Shown: positions 33,611 to 42,338 of the stretch, one piece after another | Layout of the letters: each line of letters starts with the position of its first letter | Position numbering within the stretch: the stretch's first letter is position 1 | Source: Nitrospirillum viridazoti CBAmc | GTDB taxonomy: Bacteria > Pseudomonadota > Alphaproteobacteria > Azospirillales > Azospirillaceae | Length of the DNA: 64,000 nt | Assembly: GCF_000730165.1 (NCBI RefSeq) | Contig: NZ_CP022112.1 | Span: forward strand, 372,001 to 436,000 | Direction: 5' to 3' | Notes under the pieces: model-generated | Told to the model about the DNA's origin: nothing | The model's input: only the letters and a program-made list of their open reading frames with translations | Database searches by the model: none | Program-made: the position numbers and the translations under genes

Positions 33611-34761
33611 CAGAACAGCACGGACCAGGAGGCGAACAGGCCGGTGGGGTTGACCGGCGGCCCACCGACGTTCAGCAGGTATTCCAGCCTGAAGACCATG
33701 GCCGGTTGCGGCCGGAAGGCGAAGCCGGCCAGGACGTCCTGGGCCGTCCCGTCGCTCGCGGGGCCGGCCTGTCCGGCGCTGGCGGACGCGGTACCGCGCC
33801 CATCATAAATCTCGTACCAGCCGTAGATGGACCACCGGTCATCGAAGGCATAGGACGGTGCCACGTACGCGCTCCACTCCAGGCTGCGCGGCGTCTGCAC
33901 GCCAGCCGGCTGGGAAAGGGAGGACACCACCCCTTCACCCTGCAATGTCACCGGGCCCATCGTATACCGGAAGTCGACCCCTGCCAGGTGCTGTTCCACC
34001 CCCAGCCGGTCGATGGTGCGCTGGACCGAAAACCCCACCTTGTCCAGCAGGGCCAGGGGAAAGCTGACGTGCAGGCCTTCGACCAGGCGGTAATGATCAT
34101 CGACGATGCTGTCCGGCCGCGCAGAGAACTCGTCCATGGGCTGCCAGTAGACCTGGACGTCCGGCCAACGGGCCTCGGGATCGCTATACAGCACCGACAG
34201 GCCGGTGGCGTACTGGCTGAAGCCGCGGTAGGTCGCCGCCGGCCGGACCGTTGACAGGACCAGCGGGGCCGCGTGGATCTGGTTCCAGTCGCCGACCGGT
34301 GCCAGCATCTTGCCGAACCGTATGGTGAAGCCGTCCGGCAATTGGACGTCGTCGTAAAGGCGCTCCAGCACGACATAGCCATGACCCTTTCCGCCATCGC
34401 CGCTGTCATCCCCTTTCGCCCAAGGCAGAAGGTTGAGCCCCGTCAGTTCGGCTTCCATGAAGGGGTTGACGAAGATGCCGACATGCGCGCTGGCGTAGAG
34501 GCTGAGATCCTCAAGGCTCAGGGTCTTGCGGCCTTGGTCGGGCAGGCTCGCGACTAGGCTGGAATAGCCCGCCAGGTTGACCGGGCCGACGTTGAACCCT
34601 TGGCCCGGCACATAGCTGTCCGACGGTTCGGTGTCCTGCGCCCGGGCGGCGCCGGTCGCCAGGGCGGCGGTCACGATGGCGCCGGACAACCAAGCGGCCT
34701 GCGCAAGACGGGAAAGGTGCTGGGAGGTCATGGCCATCGGAACGGATCCCCGCCCCGTCAC
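33610..34761 (-). CDS. Outer-membrane porin-like beta-barrel
   Basis: A 383-residue exported protein. The signal peptide runs to about residue 42 (TGAARAQD); internal starts near MAMTSQ would shorten it. Amphipathic strands fill the rest, for example LSLYASAHVGIFVNPFMEAELT and FTIRFGKMLAPVGDWNQI, and the C-terminus is GLFASWSVLF, ending in Phe as outer-membrane barrels do. It overlaps the regulator gene by 4 bp. Together with the periplasmic PstS-like protein it may form an uptake and sensing route tied to the two-component pair. The substrate is unknown. Confidence 0.8.
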   Translation of the reverse strand: MTGRGSVPMAMTSQHLSRLAQAAWLSGAIVTAALATGAARAQDTEPSDSYVPGQGFNVGPVNLAGYSSLVASLPDQGRKTLSLEDLSLYASAHVGIFVNPFMEAELTGLNLLPWAKGDDSGDGGKGHGYVVLERLYDDVQLPDGFTIRFGKMLAPVGDWNQIHAAPLVLSTVRPAATYRGFSQYATGLSVLYSDPEARWPDVQVYWQPMDEFSARPDSIVDDHYRLVEGLHVSFPLALLDKVGFSVQRTIDRLGVEQHLAGVDFRYTMGPVTLQGEGVVSSLSQPAGVQTPRSLEWSAYVAPSYAFDDRWSIYGWYEIYDGRGTASASAGQAGPASDGTAQDVLAGFAFRPQPAMVFRLEYLLNVGGPPVNPTGLFASWSVLF

Positions 34762-35450
34762 GATGGGGGCAGGGCGTAAAGATAGCCGATATTGCGGATG
34801 GTCTTGATGGGCTGCTCACCATCGACGGCGGTGGCGTCGAGTTTACGCCGGACCTTGCTCACCAGCGTGTCGACGTTGCGGTCGGCGCCGGCCGCGTGAT
34901 GCCGGCCGAACGCCGCCGCCGAAAGCTCGTCCCGGGAAATGATGCGGCCCGCGCCGCGCAGCAGGTGTTCCAGAAGGCTGAATTCCGCCGAGGTCAGGTC
35001 CAGCCGCCATTCCCCGTTCCAGGCGACGCGGGCGGTCGGGTTCAGCCGGACGCTGCCCACCTGCAGGTCCGCCGGCGCCTTGCTGGCCCCGCCGTTGACG
35101 CGGCGCAGGACGGCGCGAATTCGGCTGACCAGTTCGCGGGGATTGACGGGCTTCGGCACGTAGTCATCCGCGCCGATTTCGAAACCGACGATGCGGTCGA
35201 CGTCGTCATCGCGGGCCGTCAGCATGATGACGGGCACGTCGGATCGTTGGCGAAGGCGTTTCAGGACATCGAAACCCGATAGCTTGGGCAGCATGACGTC
35301 CAGCACGATCAGGTCCAATTCCTCCGGCGCATGGTCGAAGCATGCGGCGCCGTCATGGGCCGCGTCGACGGCGAACCCGTCCTGTTCCAGATACTCGCGC
35401 AGCATGTCCACAAGCGCGACATCATCGTCAACGAGCAGTATTCGATCCAT
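34758..35450 (-). CDS. OmpR/CpxR-type response regulator
   Basis: A 230-residue regulator. The receiver has acidic residues D8-D10, phospho-acceptor D51 in LIVLDVMLPK and Lys in DDYVPKPVNP. The C-terminal winged helix contains LTSAEFSLLEHLLRGAGRIISRDEL, NVDTLVSKVRRKL and the wing TIRNIGYLYAL. It leads a four-gene overlapping operon with barrel, PstS-like protein and sensor kinase. It likely controls that operon and perhaps distant targets; I found no clear tandem-repeat operator in the 136 bp upstream. Confidence 0.92.
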   Translation of the reverse strand: MDRILLVDDDVALVDMLREYLEQDGFAVDAAHDGAACFDHAPEELDLIVLDVMLPKLSGFDVLKRLRQRSDVPVIMLTARDDDVDRIVGFEIGADDYVPKPVNPRELVSRIRAVLRRVNGGASKAPADLQVGSVRLNPTARVAWNGEWRLDLTSAEFSLLEHLLRGAGRIISRDELSAAAFGRHHAAGADRNVDTLVSKVRRKLDATAVDGEQPIKTIRNIGYLYALPPS

Positions 35451-35586
35451 GCCTGATTATTGGCGAACAGGGGAGCCAAGTCGACTGCCGACCCATGGTG
35501 GGGGCGAATATTGGGTTGGGCGCGGCGTGGGCGGCGACAGGGGCGTCTCTGAAAGGGACGTGCCGCCGCCCGCGACGCGGACGCGA

Positions 35587-35787
35587 TCAAGCCTTGATGT
35601 TGATGTTGTTGCCCCGGTCCTTGTCGACGGCCCCGGTGTCCACGTCGCCGTCGCCATCCCGGTCCAGGGTGGCGGGCTGCTGCGGGGCGGCCTGGCTGGC
35701 GGTGGTGTCGGTCGTCGCGGCGGGGGCGGCGGGGCGATACAGGGCGGCGACGGAACTGGCGTACCCGCCAATGGAAGAAATGCTCAT
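35587..35787 (-). CDS. Small EF-hand-like protein
   Basis: A predicted 66-residue protein starting MSISSIGGYASSV, with GGAG eight bases before the ATG. The middle is rich in Ala, Pro, Thr and Gln. The C-terminal third has DRDGDGDVDTG followed by DKDRG, a calcium-binding EF-hand-type loop (D-x-D-x-D-x-x-x). No signal peptide or membrane segment is apparent. The family is not one I can name; similar short Ser/Gly-start proteins with one acidic loop exist in other bacteria. Coding potential is supported by the ribosome site and motif, but expression is unproven. Confidence 0.6.
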   Translation of the reverse strand: MSISSIGGYASSVAALYRPAAPAATTDTTASQAAPQQPATLDRDGDGDVDTGAVDKDRGNNINIKA

Positions 35788-36037
35788 GATGGTAACTCCA
35801 CAGAAGTGTCGGTCGGTTCGGGTGCGTTGTCGCTTTCGAGGGCAATATACCCTGCGGCCTGGAGACCAATTGTGGAGTTTTGTCGAGTCCTGCGGAATTG
35901 CGGCTGACGGGACGCACCGCAGGGTCCGGCTCACTGTCCCGTTGGCGGGACGGCATGTCCAAAATCGGCGTCTATTGGGTGGAATTTGGATCAGTCATTT
36001 ACAGGGTGTCTTCTGACCCCAACCTGGAGTGATCCTC

Positions 36038-36907
36038 ATGACCATCCTTGTTACTGGCGCCACCGGCCGCGTCGGCCGCCATGTCGTCGACCAGCTCGTC
36101 AAACGCGGCGCCCCTGTCCGGGTGCTGACCCGTGACCCGTCCAAGGCCGACTTCCCGGCCGGTGTGGAGGTGGCGCAGGGCGATCTGCTGGACATCGACG
36201 CCCTGCGTGCCGCCTTCGCCGGCGTGGACACGCTGTTCCTGCTGAACGCCGTCACCGGCGATGAATTCACGCAGGCGATCATCACCCTCAACATCGCCCG
36301 TGAGGCGGGCGTGCAGCGGCTGGTCTACCTGTCGGTGATCCACGCCGACCGCTTCGTGAACGTGCCTCACTTCGCGGTAAAGCTGGGCGCCGAGCGCATG
36401 ATCGAACAGATGGGCTTCAGCGCTACCATCTTGCGGCCCACCTACTTCATCGACAATGAACTGATGATCAAGGACGTCATCATCAATCATGGCGTCTATC
36501 CTATGCCGATCGGCGGCAAGGGTGTCGCCATGGTCGACGCCCGCGACATCGCCGAGGTCGCCGCCATCGAGCTGATCCGCCGCCGGCAGGGGGCAGCCGA
36601 TTTGCCGGTCGAAACCATCAACCTGGTGGGCCCCGATACGCTGACCGGTACCGACGTGGCGGCGATCTGGTCGGACATCCTGGGGCGCCCGATCGCTTAT
36701 GGCGGTGACGACCCCAGCGGCTTCGAGCGCACCATGGCCGGCTTCATGCCGAAGTGGATGGCCTACGAGATGCGCCTGATGGCCGAGCGCTATGTCAGCG
36801 ACGGCATGATCCCCGAAGCCGGCGATGTCGAACGGCTGACCCGCATCCTGGGCCGCCCGCTGCATTCCTACTGCGACTTCGCGCGGGGGCTCCTACCCTC
36901 GGCCTGA
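36038..36907 (+). CDS. NmrA-like NAD(P)-binding reductase
   Basis: A 289-residue atypical SDR. The N-terminal Rossmann motif TILVTGATGRVGRHV binds NAD(P), and the rest follows the NmrA/HSCARG layout with LRPTYFIDNEL and VDARDIAEVAAIEL. The ATG at 36038 has GGAG eight bases upstream and is preferred to a GTG at 36029. Members act as quinone or flavin-type reductases or redox sensors without the classical Tyr-Lys catalytic pair. It stands alone, reading away from the small EF-hand gene and towards the GH36 gene. Confidence 0.87.
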   Translation: MTILVTGATGRVGRHVVDQLVKRGAPVRVLTRDPSKADFPAGVEVAQGDLLDIDALRAAFAGVDTLFLLNAVTGDEFTQAIITLNIAREAGVQRLVYLSVIHADRFVNVPHFAVKLGAERMIEQMGFSATILRPTYFIDNELMIKDVIINHGVYPMPIGGKGVAMVDARDIAEVAAIELIRRRQGAADLPVETINLVGPDTLTGTDVAAIWSDILGRPIAYGGDDPSGFERTMAGFMPKWMAYEMRLMAERYVSDGMIPEAGDVERLTRILGRPLHSYCDFARGLLPSA

Positions 36908-36925
36908 ACCGGAACTTCCCTCAAA

Positions 36926-36959
36926 GGCGCGCCCCGGGGCTTCCGGCCCAGGGCGCGCC
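36926..36959. terminator. Hairpin between convergent NmrA and GH36 genes
   Basis: GGCGCGCCC and GGGCGCGCC form a perfect 9-bp stem around a 16-base loop, placed between two convergent stop codons. No T run is seen on either strand. Position supports a shared terminator. Confidence 0.55.
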
Positions 36960-36978
36960 GTGAAAGCAGGCCCTATGC

Positions 36979-39069
36979 TTACGCCGGCGACACCTCCAGC
37001 AGCAGCGATTTCTCGAAGCTGACCGTCAGGACCGGGTGGGCCGACGGCACCAGGCCAAGGTCGCGCTCCTCGACATAGTCACGCACCTGGAAGCGGCCCC
37101 CGGCCGGCAGCCCACGCAGGGTCAGGGGGCCGCTCCAGCGCGGCGCGTAAAAGGCGTAGTAGTAGCGCCCGCCGCTTTCCACCAGGTGGCCTTCCGGCTT
37201 GTCGAAGCCGATATCGTAGACGTCGCCGCGATAGAGGCCCTCGGCGAGCCGCTTGTCGCGGTAAAGCCCAATCCATTTCTTCCAGTGGGCCTCGCGCTCC
37301 GGCGTCAGCAGGAAGGAATCCTTGGGCTTGGGGTCGACCGGCCAGGTGAACTTGGTCGAGACGATCCCGCCGATTCCGACGGTGGAGGCGAAGTCGTCGC
37401 CACCGTCGGACAACTCGACATGGTCACCGGCGAAGGGCGCCGACGGGCCCATCAGCGCCTTCAGCGTCTTGCCTTTCAACCGCACCTGCCACGAGGATTC
37501 AGGGTCCGAGGCCGGCACTTGGTTGACGTAGGGGAAGTCGTAGACGCTGTAGGCGGTGCCGCAGGGGCACAGTTCGACGATGTTGTCCTTGTCGATGGCC
37601 ATCGCCGCTTCGTAGATCGCGCGGAAGAAACCGGGCAAGGCCTCGACCGACTCCTCGGGCCGGGCATGGTTGTGCGACGGGTTGTAGCAGGGCGCCACGC
37701 CGTTCAGATGCTGCCCGTCGATCTTCAACCCCTTGAACCCCCAGTCGCCGAGGAACTTCCTCACCAGCGCCACGGTGTGGGCGCGGGTCGGCTCATAGGC
37801 CGGGCACAGATAAAAGCTGTTCCACCAGGTGACCAGCTGGGGCGCCCCCTCCTTGGACAGCAGCAGCATGTCGGTATGGTCGTGCAGCAGGTCGCTGCCG
37901 GGCGCCGCCGCCAGCGGCGCATACCACAGGCGCGGCTTGAGGCCGCCTTGGCGGATGCCGCCCACCAGTTTCAGGAAATCGGCCTCGCGCCCCGGGTATT
38001 TGGCGGGGTCGACCACCCAATCGCCGATCGCCTTCTGCCAGCCGTCGTCGATCACCGCCCAGTCCAGCCCCAGTTCCTTGGCCTTGGGCAAGGTGGCCTC
38101 AATCAGCTCCGGCGTGCAGGACCGCTCATAGCCCCAGGCGCACCAGATGGGTTCGAAAGAGGCGGCGGAGGGTTGCGGCGGCCGCACGCCCCGATCAGCG
38201 GCGATGCGGCGATAGGCGTCGAGCGCCGGGAAGTAGTCGCCCGCGTGCACGGCCAGAAGCGTCTCCAGCGTGTCGAACGTCCCGCCGGGCGCCAGCACGA
38301 CGTCGCGCTCGGCGGTCAGGGCCAGGCGCGCGCCACCCTTGTCCTCGCTGACCGGCAGCGACACCAGTTCCGGCACCGGCGCCAGATGGCCGACGGCCAG
38401 GCCGCCCTCGCGCCGCCACAGGTCGGCGATCGGCGGGCCGCCGCCGTAATCCGAGGACGACATGCCCAGGTAATTGTCCTGGGCGAAACCGGCCTTCACC
38501 GGTTGCAGCCAGTCGCGGCGGTCGGCGTAGGTGCCGCCGGAATAGGACCAGAAGGCGGGGACCGAACCGCCCGGTTGCAGCCCCGGTGGCAGCAGGCGAT
38601 GCGCCCCGTTGCGCCAGCCGGTCGCCGCCACGGCCTTCGCGGTGGTGTTGCGGTAAGAGACCTGCATGAACGCCACACCGGGGTAGCGCGCGTACTGGTG
38701 CAGGGTCAGGGTCTTTTCGATGCCCTGCCCGGACAGGCCGGCCAAGCGCACCTGGCGGCCGGGGCCATGGCGGTCGTTGATGGCCTGCGAGGTTGTGTCG
38801 CGCAGCGCGAACAATATGGCGTCATGGCCGCCGACCAGGGACAGGGTCTCCCCGGCGTCGAAACCGGTCAGCCACAGCGGCTTGCCCTCCGTCACCAGGG
38901 CGATGCGCGATCGCATCTGATTGTCGAATTCGATGCGCAGCCGGTCATCCGCGAATACCACCGCCTCCCCCGGCGACGCCAGCGCCTGCATCGGCGTGGC
39001 CATGGGCGCGGCCAGCGCCAGGCTCGTCGTCATCTTGAGAAAGGCGCGGCGCGAGGAGGGCTGCTTCAT
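36979..39069 (-). CDS. Tat-exported GH36 alpha-galactosidase-type enzyme
   Basis: A 696-residue glycosidase. The N-terminus has a twin-arginine signal (SRRAFLK, then a hydrophobic stretch ending near QALASP), so it is exported folded. The catalytic barrel has WAVIDDGWQ (D341/D342), the nucleophile D451 in GLKIDGQHLNG, the Cys pair CPCG, and the acid/base D522 in ASDPES, the layout of GH36/GH27 enzymes. A beta-sandwich N-terminal domain precedes the barrel. The ATG at 39069 is chosen because the upstream in-frame ATG lies in the operator region. In a galactosamine-type locus, activity on alpha-linked N-acetylgalactosamine is as likely as on galactose. Confidence 0.9.
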   Translation of the reverse strand: MKQPSSRRAFLKMTTSLALAAPMATPMQALASPGEAVVFADDRLRIEFDNQMRSRIALVTEGKPLWLTGFDAGETLSLVGGHDAILFALRDTTSQAINDRHGPGRQVRLAGLSGQGIEKTLTLHQYARYPGVAFMQVSYRNTTAKAVAATGWRNGAHRLLPPGLQPGGSVPAFWSYSGGTYADRRDWLQPVKAGFAQDNYLGMSSSDYGGGPPIADLWRREGGLAVGHLAPVPELVSLPVSEDKGGARLALTAERDVVLAPGGTFDTLETLLAVHAGDYFPALDAYRRIAADRGVRPPQPSAASFEPIWCAWGYERSCTPELIEATLPKAKELGLDWAVIDDGWQKAIGDWVVDPAKYPGREADFLKLVGGIRQGGLKPRLWYAPLAAAPGSDLLHDHTDMLLLSKEGAPQLVTWWNSFYLCPAYEPTRAHTVALVRKFLGDWGFKGLKIDGQHLNGVAPCYNPSHNHARPEESVEALPGFFRAIYEAAMAIDKDNIVELCPCGTAYSVYDFPYVNQVPASDPESSWQVRLKGKTLKALMGPSAPFAGDHVELSDGGDDFASTVGIGGIVSTKFTWPVDPKPKDSFLLTPEREAHWKKWIGLYRDKRLAEGLYRGDVYDIGFDKPEGHLVESGGRYYYAFYAPRWSGPLTLRGLPAGGRFQVRDYVEERDLGLVPSAHPVLTVSFEKSLLLEVSPA

Positions 39070-39092
39070 GGCGAGTCCAGACGATTGTCGAT

Positions 39093-39163
39093 GTCGTTCG
39101 TTTGCCAAGGCTATGGCGAACGAAATCGAAATTCAATACGAAGATCGCAATAAAACGAAACTT
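39093..39163. promoter_or_regulatory. AgaR-type operator candidates upstream of GH36 gene
   Basis: Between the GH36 start and the end of the regulator gene stand GTCGTTCGTTT (39093-39103), CGAACGAAATCGAAA (39117-39131) and AAAACGAAACTT (39152-39163). The CGAAA/TTTCG repeats are typical of DeoR-family AgaR-like operators. The last 12-mer recurs exactly before the transporter operon. Confidence 0.65.
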
Positions 39164-39169
39164 GCGTCG

Positions 39170-39961
39170 CTATACCCGCCGCAAATCCACGCCCAGCGAC
39201 CGGCAGGCGGTGGCGATGGTATCGGGTGCCGCCTCGTCGGTGATCAGCATGTCGATCTCGCCCACGCCGATGATGCGGTGCAGGCAGACCCGGCCGAATT
39301 TCGAACTGTCGGTGACGGCGATGGTCTGGCGCGCCACGTCGGCCATCTTGCGATTGAGGATGGCCTCGGCCTCGTGATGGGTGGTGACGCCCCGCTCGAT
39401 GTCGATGCCGTCGACGCCCAGGAACAGCTTGTCGACCGCCAGCTCGCTCAGCGCCGCCACTGTCTGGGCGCTGTAGAACGCCATGTTCTTGCGCCGCAGT
39501 TCCCCACCGATCAGCACTACGCGGATATGGCTCTTGCCGGCCAGCTCGGTCACGATATTGAGGTCGTTGGTGACGACGGTCAGGTCTTCGATATCCGGCA
39601 GGAAACGGGCGATTTGCAGGGTGGTGGTGCCGGAATCCAGCACGATGGACTCGCCGGGGTTGATCAGGCTGGCGGCGTAGCGGCCGATGCGCTCCTTCTC
39701 CGCGTGCTGCAGTTCCAGCTTGGCCGCGACCGGGGATTCAATGGCGGCCGTCGTCGCTGAGCCGACCACGTCGGAGGCGATGGCGCCGCCATAAGAGCGT
39801 GCCGTGACGCCGTGCTCCGTCAGGAAGTGCAAATCCTTGCGGATGGTCTGCATCGAAACGCGGAACCTTTTGGCCAGGTCCGCCACCTGGACGCTGCCGT
39901 GTTGGCGCACCATGGCGCTGATCTGGCTGCGCCGCTCGCTGGTATCGCGCTTGATGCTCAT
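39170..39961 (-). CDS. DeoR-family sugar-catabolism regulator, AgaR-like
   Basis: A 263-residue DeoR repressor. The N-terminal winged helix is RRSQISAMVRQHGSVQVADLAKRF with the recognition part VSMQTIRKDLHFL, and the C-terminal sugar-phosphate-binding domain contains LDSGTTTLQIARFL and VVTNDLNIV. The gene sits between the GH36 gene and the divergent permease-kinase operon, and operator-like CGAAA repeats occur on both sides. One of them (TTTCGTTTT, 39963-39971) lies in its own ribosome-site region. It should be released by a sugar phosphate, plausibly galactosamine-6-phosphate or tagatose phosphate. Confidence 0.9.
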   Translation of the reverse strand: MSIKRDTSERRSQISAMVRQHGSVQVADLAKRFRVSMQTIRKDLHFLTEHGVTARSYGGAIASDVVGSATTAAIESPVAAKLELQHAEKERIGRYAASLINPGESIVLDSGTTTLQIARFLPDIEDLTVVTNDLNIVTELAGKSHIRVVLIGGELRRKNMAFYSAQTVAALSELAVDKLFLGVDGIDIERGVTTHHEAEAILNRKMADVARQTIAVTDSSKFGRVCLHRIIGVGEIDMLITDEAAPDTIATACRSLGVDLRRV

Positions 39962-39962
39962 C

Positions 39963-40124
39963 TTTCGTTTTCCTGACCTTGGACGCCTACGAGTGCGGCA
40001 CTTGCCCAGGCGCGTCAATTGGAAAAACCGCCCGTCAGGGTTTCGCTTTAAAGCGCGCGATTCAGTGTGTTGCGTTTTCCATCTTCTTTCAGTAAGGTCG
40101 CGAAGTGACAAGAAAACGAAACTT
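39963..40124. promoter_or_regulatory. Divergent promoter region with operator candidates
   Basis: The region between the regulator and the EamA permease holds TTTCGTTTT (39963-39971), a perfect 12-bp palindrome CGCTTTAAAGCG (40044-40055), GCGTTTTCC (40072-40080) and AAAACGAAACTT (40113-40124). The last is identical to the site upstream of the GH36 gene. It is relatively AT-rich and probably carries both divergent promoters. Confidence 0.65.
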
Positions 40125-40152
40125 ATCAAAACAAACCTCAAGGGAGTGCCGC

Positions 40153-41055
40153 GTGTCCAGTATGGCCATCCCCGCCTATCGCCGTCCCTGGCTGCTCTTC
40201 GCGCTGCTGACCACCGGTTTGTGGGGGGTGTGGGGCGCCTTCGCCGGGGCCCCGGCGGAGAACGGTTTTCCCGAGACGCTGATCTATGTCGTGTGGGCGT
40301 TCACCATGATCCCGCCGGCGCTGTACGCCCTGTGGCGGGTCGACTGGAACTGGCCATGGGATCGCCGCTCCCTGATCTATGGCGCGGCGGTCGGGTTGCT
40401 GGGTGCCGGCGGCCAGATGGTCCTGTTCCACGCGGTGCGGATCGGCCCGACCTATCTGATCTTTCCAGTCATCGCCCTGTCGCCGCTGGTCACCATCGTC
40501 CTGTCGGCCGCGATCCTGCGCGAGCGGGTGACCTGGATCGGCGGCCTGGGCATCTTGTGCGCTCTGGTGGCGCTGCCGCTGTTCGATTTCTCGCCGGGCG
40601 GCGTCGGCACCGGGCAGGGCCTGGCCTGGTTCGTGCTGGCGCTGCTGGTGCTGGTCGCCTGGGGCGTGCAGGGCTTCTTCATGAAATACGCAGCACCGGT
40701 GATGAGCGCCGAGGCCCTCTTCGCCTATATGGCGCTGACCGGGCTGCTGCTGGCCCCCGTCGCGCTGGCCATGACCGACTTCTCGCAGCCGATCAACTAC
40801 GGCTGGTCGGGCCCGGGCCTGGCCGCCGCCACCCAAATCCTGAATTCGATCGGGGCGCTGACCCTGGTCTACGCCTTCCGCCACGGCAGGGCGATCGTCG
40901 TCTCACCGCTGGCCAATGCCGGCGCCCCGCTGATCACCGCGCTGATTTCGCTGGCGGCGCTGGGGCTGGTGCCCGCCCTGCCCAAGCTGGCCGGCATCGG
41001 ACTGGCCTTCGCCGCGGCGGCCCTCCTGACCATTGAACCCGAGGACCAGGCATGA
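40153..41055 (+). CDS. EamA/DMT family permease
   Basis: A membrane protein of about 300 residues with ten hydrophobic helices in two EamA-type repeats (PVIALSPLVTIVLSAAILRERVTW in the first, SPLANAGAPLITALISL in the second). I take the GTG at 40153 as start because AGGGAG lies six bases upstream; an ATG at 40105 in the same frame falls in the operator. Members move amino acids, sugars or metabolites by proton exchange. As first gene of the operon with galactosamine-type enzymes it is the likely inner-membrane sugar carrier, replacing the PTS or AgaP permease seen in other bacteria; this is inference. Confidence 0.87.
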   Translation: MSSMAIPAYRRPWLLFALLTTGLWGVWGAFAGAPAENGFPETLIYVVWAFTMIPPALYALWRVDWNWPWDRRSLIYGAAVGLLGAGGQMVLFHAVRIGPTYLIFPVIALSPLVTIVLSAAILRERVTWIGGLGILCALVALPLFDFSPGGVGTGQGLAWFVLALLVLVAWGVQGFFMKYAAPVMSAEALFAYMALTGLLLAPVALAMTDFSQPINYGWSGPGLAAATQILNSIGALTLVYAFRHGRAIVVSPLANAGAPLITALISLAALGLVPALPKLAGIGLAFAAAALLTIEPEDQA

Positions 41056-42338
41056 AAGCGATACTCGATCTGATCGAACGGCACCGCGCCGGCGAACCGG
41101 TCGGCATCTATTCCGTCTGCTGCGCCCATCCGCTGGCGATCAAGGCGGCGCTGCGCCACGCCCGCGAGGCGGGCGGCCAGGCGTTGATCGAGGCGACCTC
41201 CAACCAGGTGAACCAGGAGGGGGGGTATACCGGCCTTCGCCCCGACGGGTTCCGCGACCTGGTCATGGGCCTGGCGGACGAGGCCGGCCTGCCGCGTGAC
41301 CGCGTGCTGCTGGGCGGCGACCATCTCGGCCCCAATGCCTGGCGGGCGATGGATGCCGGGGAGGCGATGAAGCGCGCCGCCGTGATGGTGGCGGATTATG
41401 TGACGGCCGGCTTCCGCAAGATCCATCTCGATTGCTCGATGTCCTGCGGCGGTGATCCGCGCGGCCTTTCGGACGCGGTGATCGCCGAGCGTACCGCCAC
41501 CTTGTGCGAACGCACCGAGGCCGCCTGGAAAGACGCCGGCGGCGAACCACCGGTCTATATCATCGGCTCGGAAGTGCCGGTCCCCGGCGGCGCGCAGGAG
41601 GCGCTGGATGAACTGGCGGTGACCGATCCCGATGCCGCGCGCGCCACCATCGAGGCGCATCGCCAGGCCTTCGTCCGGCACGGGCTGGAGGCGGCATGGG
41701 AGCGGGTGGTCGGCTTGGTGGTCCAGCCGGGCGTCGAGTTCGACAACCACCATGTGGTCGATTACGTGCCGGCCAAGGCCGAGAAGCTGAGCGCCTCGAT
41801 CGAAGGCCAGCCGCATCTGGTGTTCGAGGCCCACTCCACCGATTACCAAAGCGCCGCCGCCCTGGCCGCTCTGGTGCGCGACCATTTCGCCATCCTCAAG
41901 GTTGGTCCCGGCGTCACCTTCGCCCTGAGGGAAGCGCTGTGGGCCCTGGACCGCATCGGCCAGGAATGGCAGGGCGACGATCGGTCCGCCAGCCTGCGCG
42001 ACACCGTGCTGGCGGCCATGCGTGACGACCCGACCTATTGGAAGCCCTATTACGAGGGGCGGGGCGCCGAGCTGGACCTGCAGCTGCAATACAGCCTGTC
42101 CGACCGCATCCGCTACTACTGGCCGACCGGCAGGGTCGCCCGCGCGGTCCGCCGGCTGTGCGCCGCGTTCGACGCCGACCCGCCCCCTTTGGCCTTGGTC
42201 AGCCAGTACATGCCCGCCGCCTATGAGGCGATCCGCGCCGGCGCGCTGGCCTTGAAGGGCGAGGATCTCGTCATCCACCACATCCGGGAGACGCTGACCC
42301 CGTACTCCCGCGCCTGCGATCAACGGAGCACCCATTAA
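41052..42338 (+). CDS. GatZ/KbaZ-like protein (AgaZ)
   Basis: A 428-residue member of the tagatose-bisphosphate aldolase non-catalytic-subunit family. Recognised stretches are PVGIYSVCCAHPLAIKAAL, LIEATSNQVNQEGGYTG, LLGGDHLGPNAWR, IHLDCSMSCGGDP and VFEAHSTDYQSA. In enteric bacteria GatZ/KbaZ stabilises the class II aldolase GatY/KbaY. In Shewanella-type N-acetylgalactosamine pathways the AgaZ homologue has been reported as a tagatose-6-phosphate kinase. No GatY/KbaY gene is seen in this window, so either reading remains open. It overlaps the permease gene by 4 bp. Confidence 0.9.
   Translation: MKAILDLIERHRAGEPVGIYSVCCAHPLAIKAALRHAREAGGQALIEATSNQVNQEGGYTGLRPDGFRDLVMGLADEAGLPRDRVLLGGDHLGPNAWRAMDAGEAMKRAAVMVADYVTAGFRKIHLDCSMSCGGDPRGLSDAVIAERTATLCERTEAAWKDAGGEPPVYIIGSEVPVPGGAQEALDELAVTDPDAARATIEAHRQAFVRHGLEAAWERVVGLVVQPGVEFDNHHVVDYVPAKAEKLSASIEGQPHLVFEAHSTDYQSAAALAALVRDHFAILKVGPGVTFALREALWALDRIGQEWQGDDRSASLRDTVLAAMRDDPTYWKPYYEGRGAELDLQLQYSLSDRIRYYWPTGRVARAVRRLCAAFDADPPPLALVSQYMPAAYEAIRAGALALKGEDLVIHHIRETLTPYSRACDQRSTH

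Noticed and set aside
37036..39153. A 705-codon plus-strand open frame opposite the GH36 gene
   Set aside because: The minus strand holds all GH36 catalytic motifs and a Tat signal; the plus-strand product has none and would run through the operator sites.
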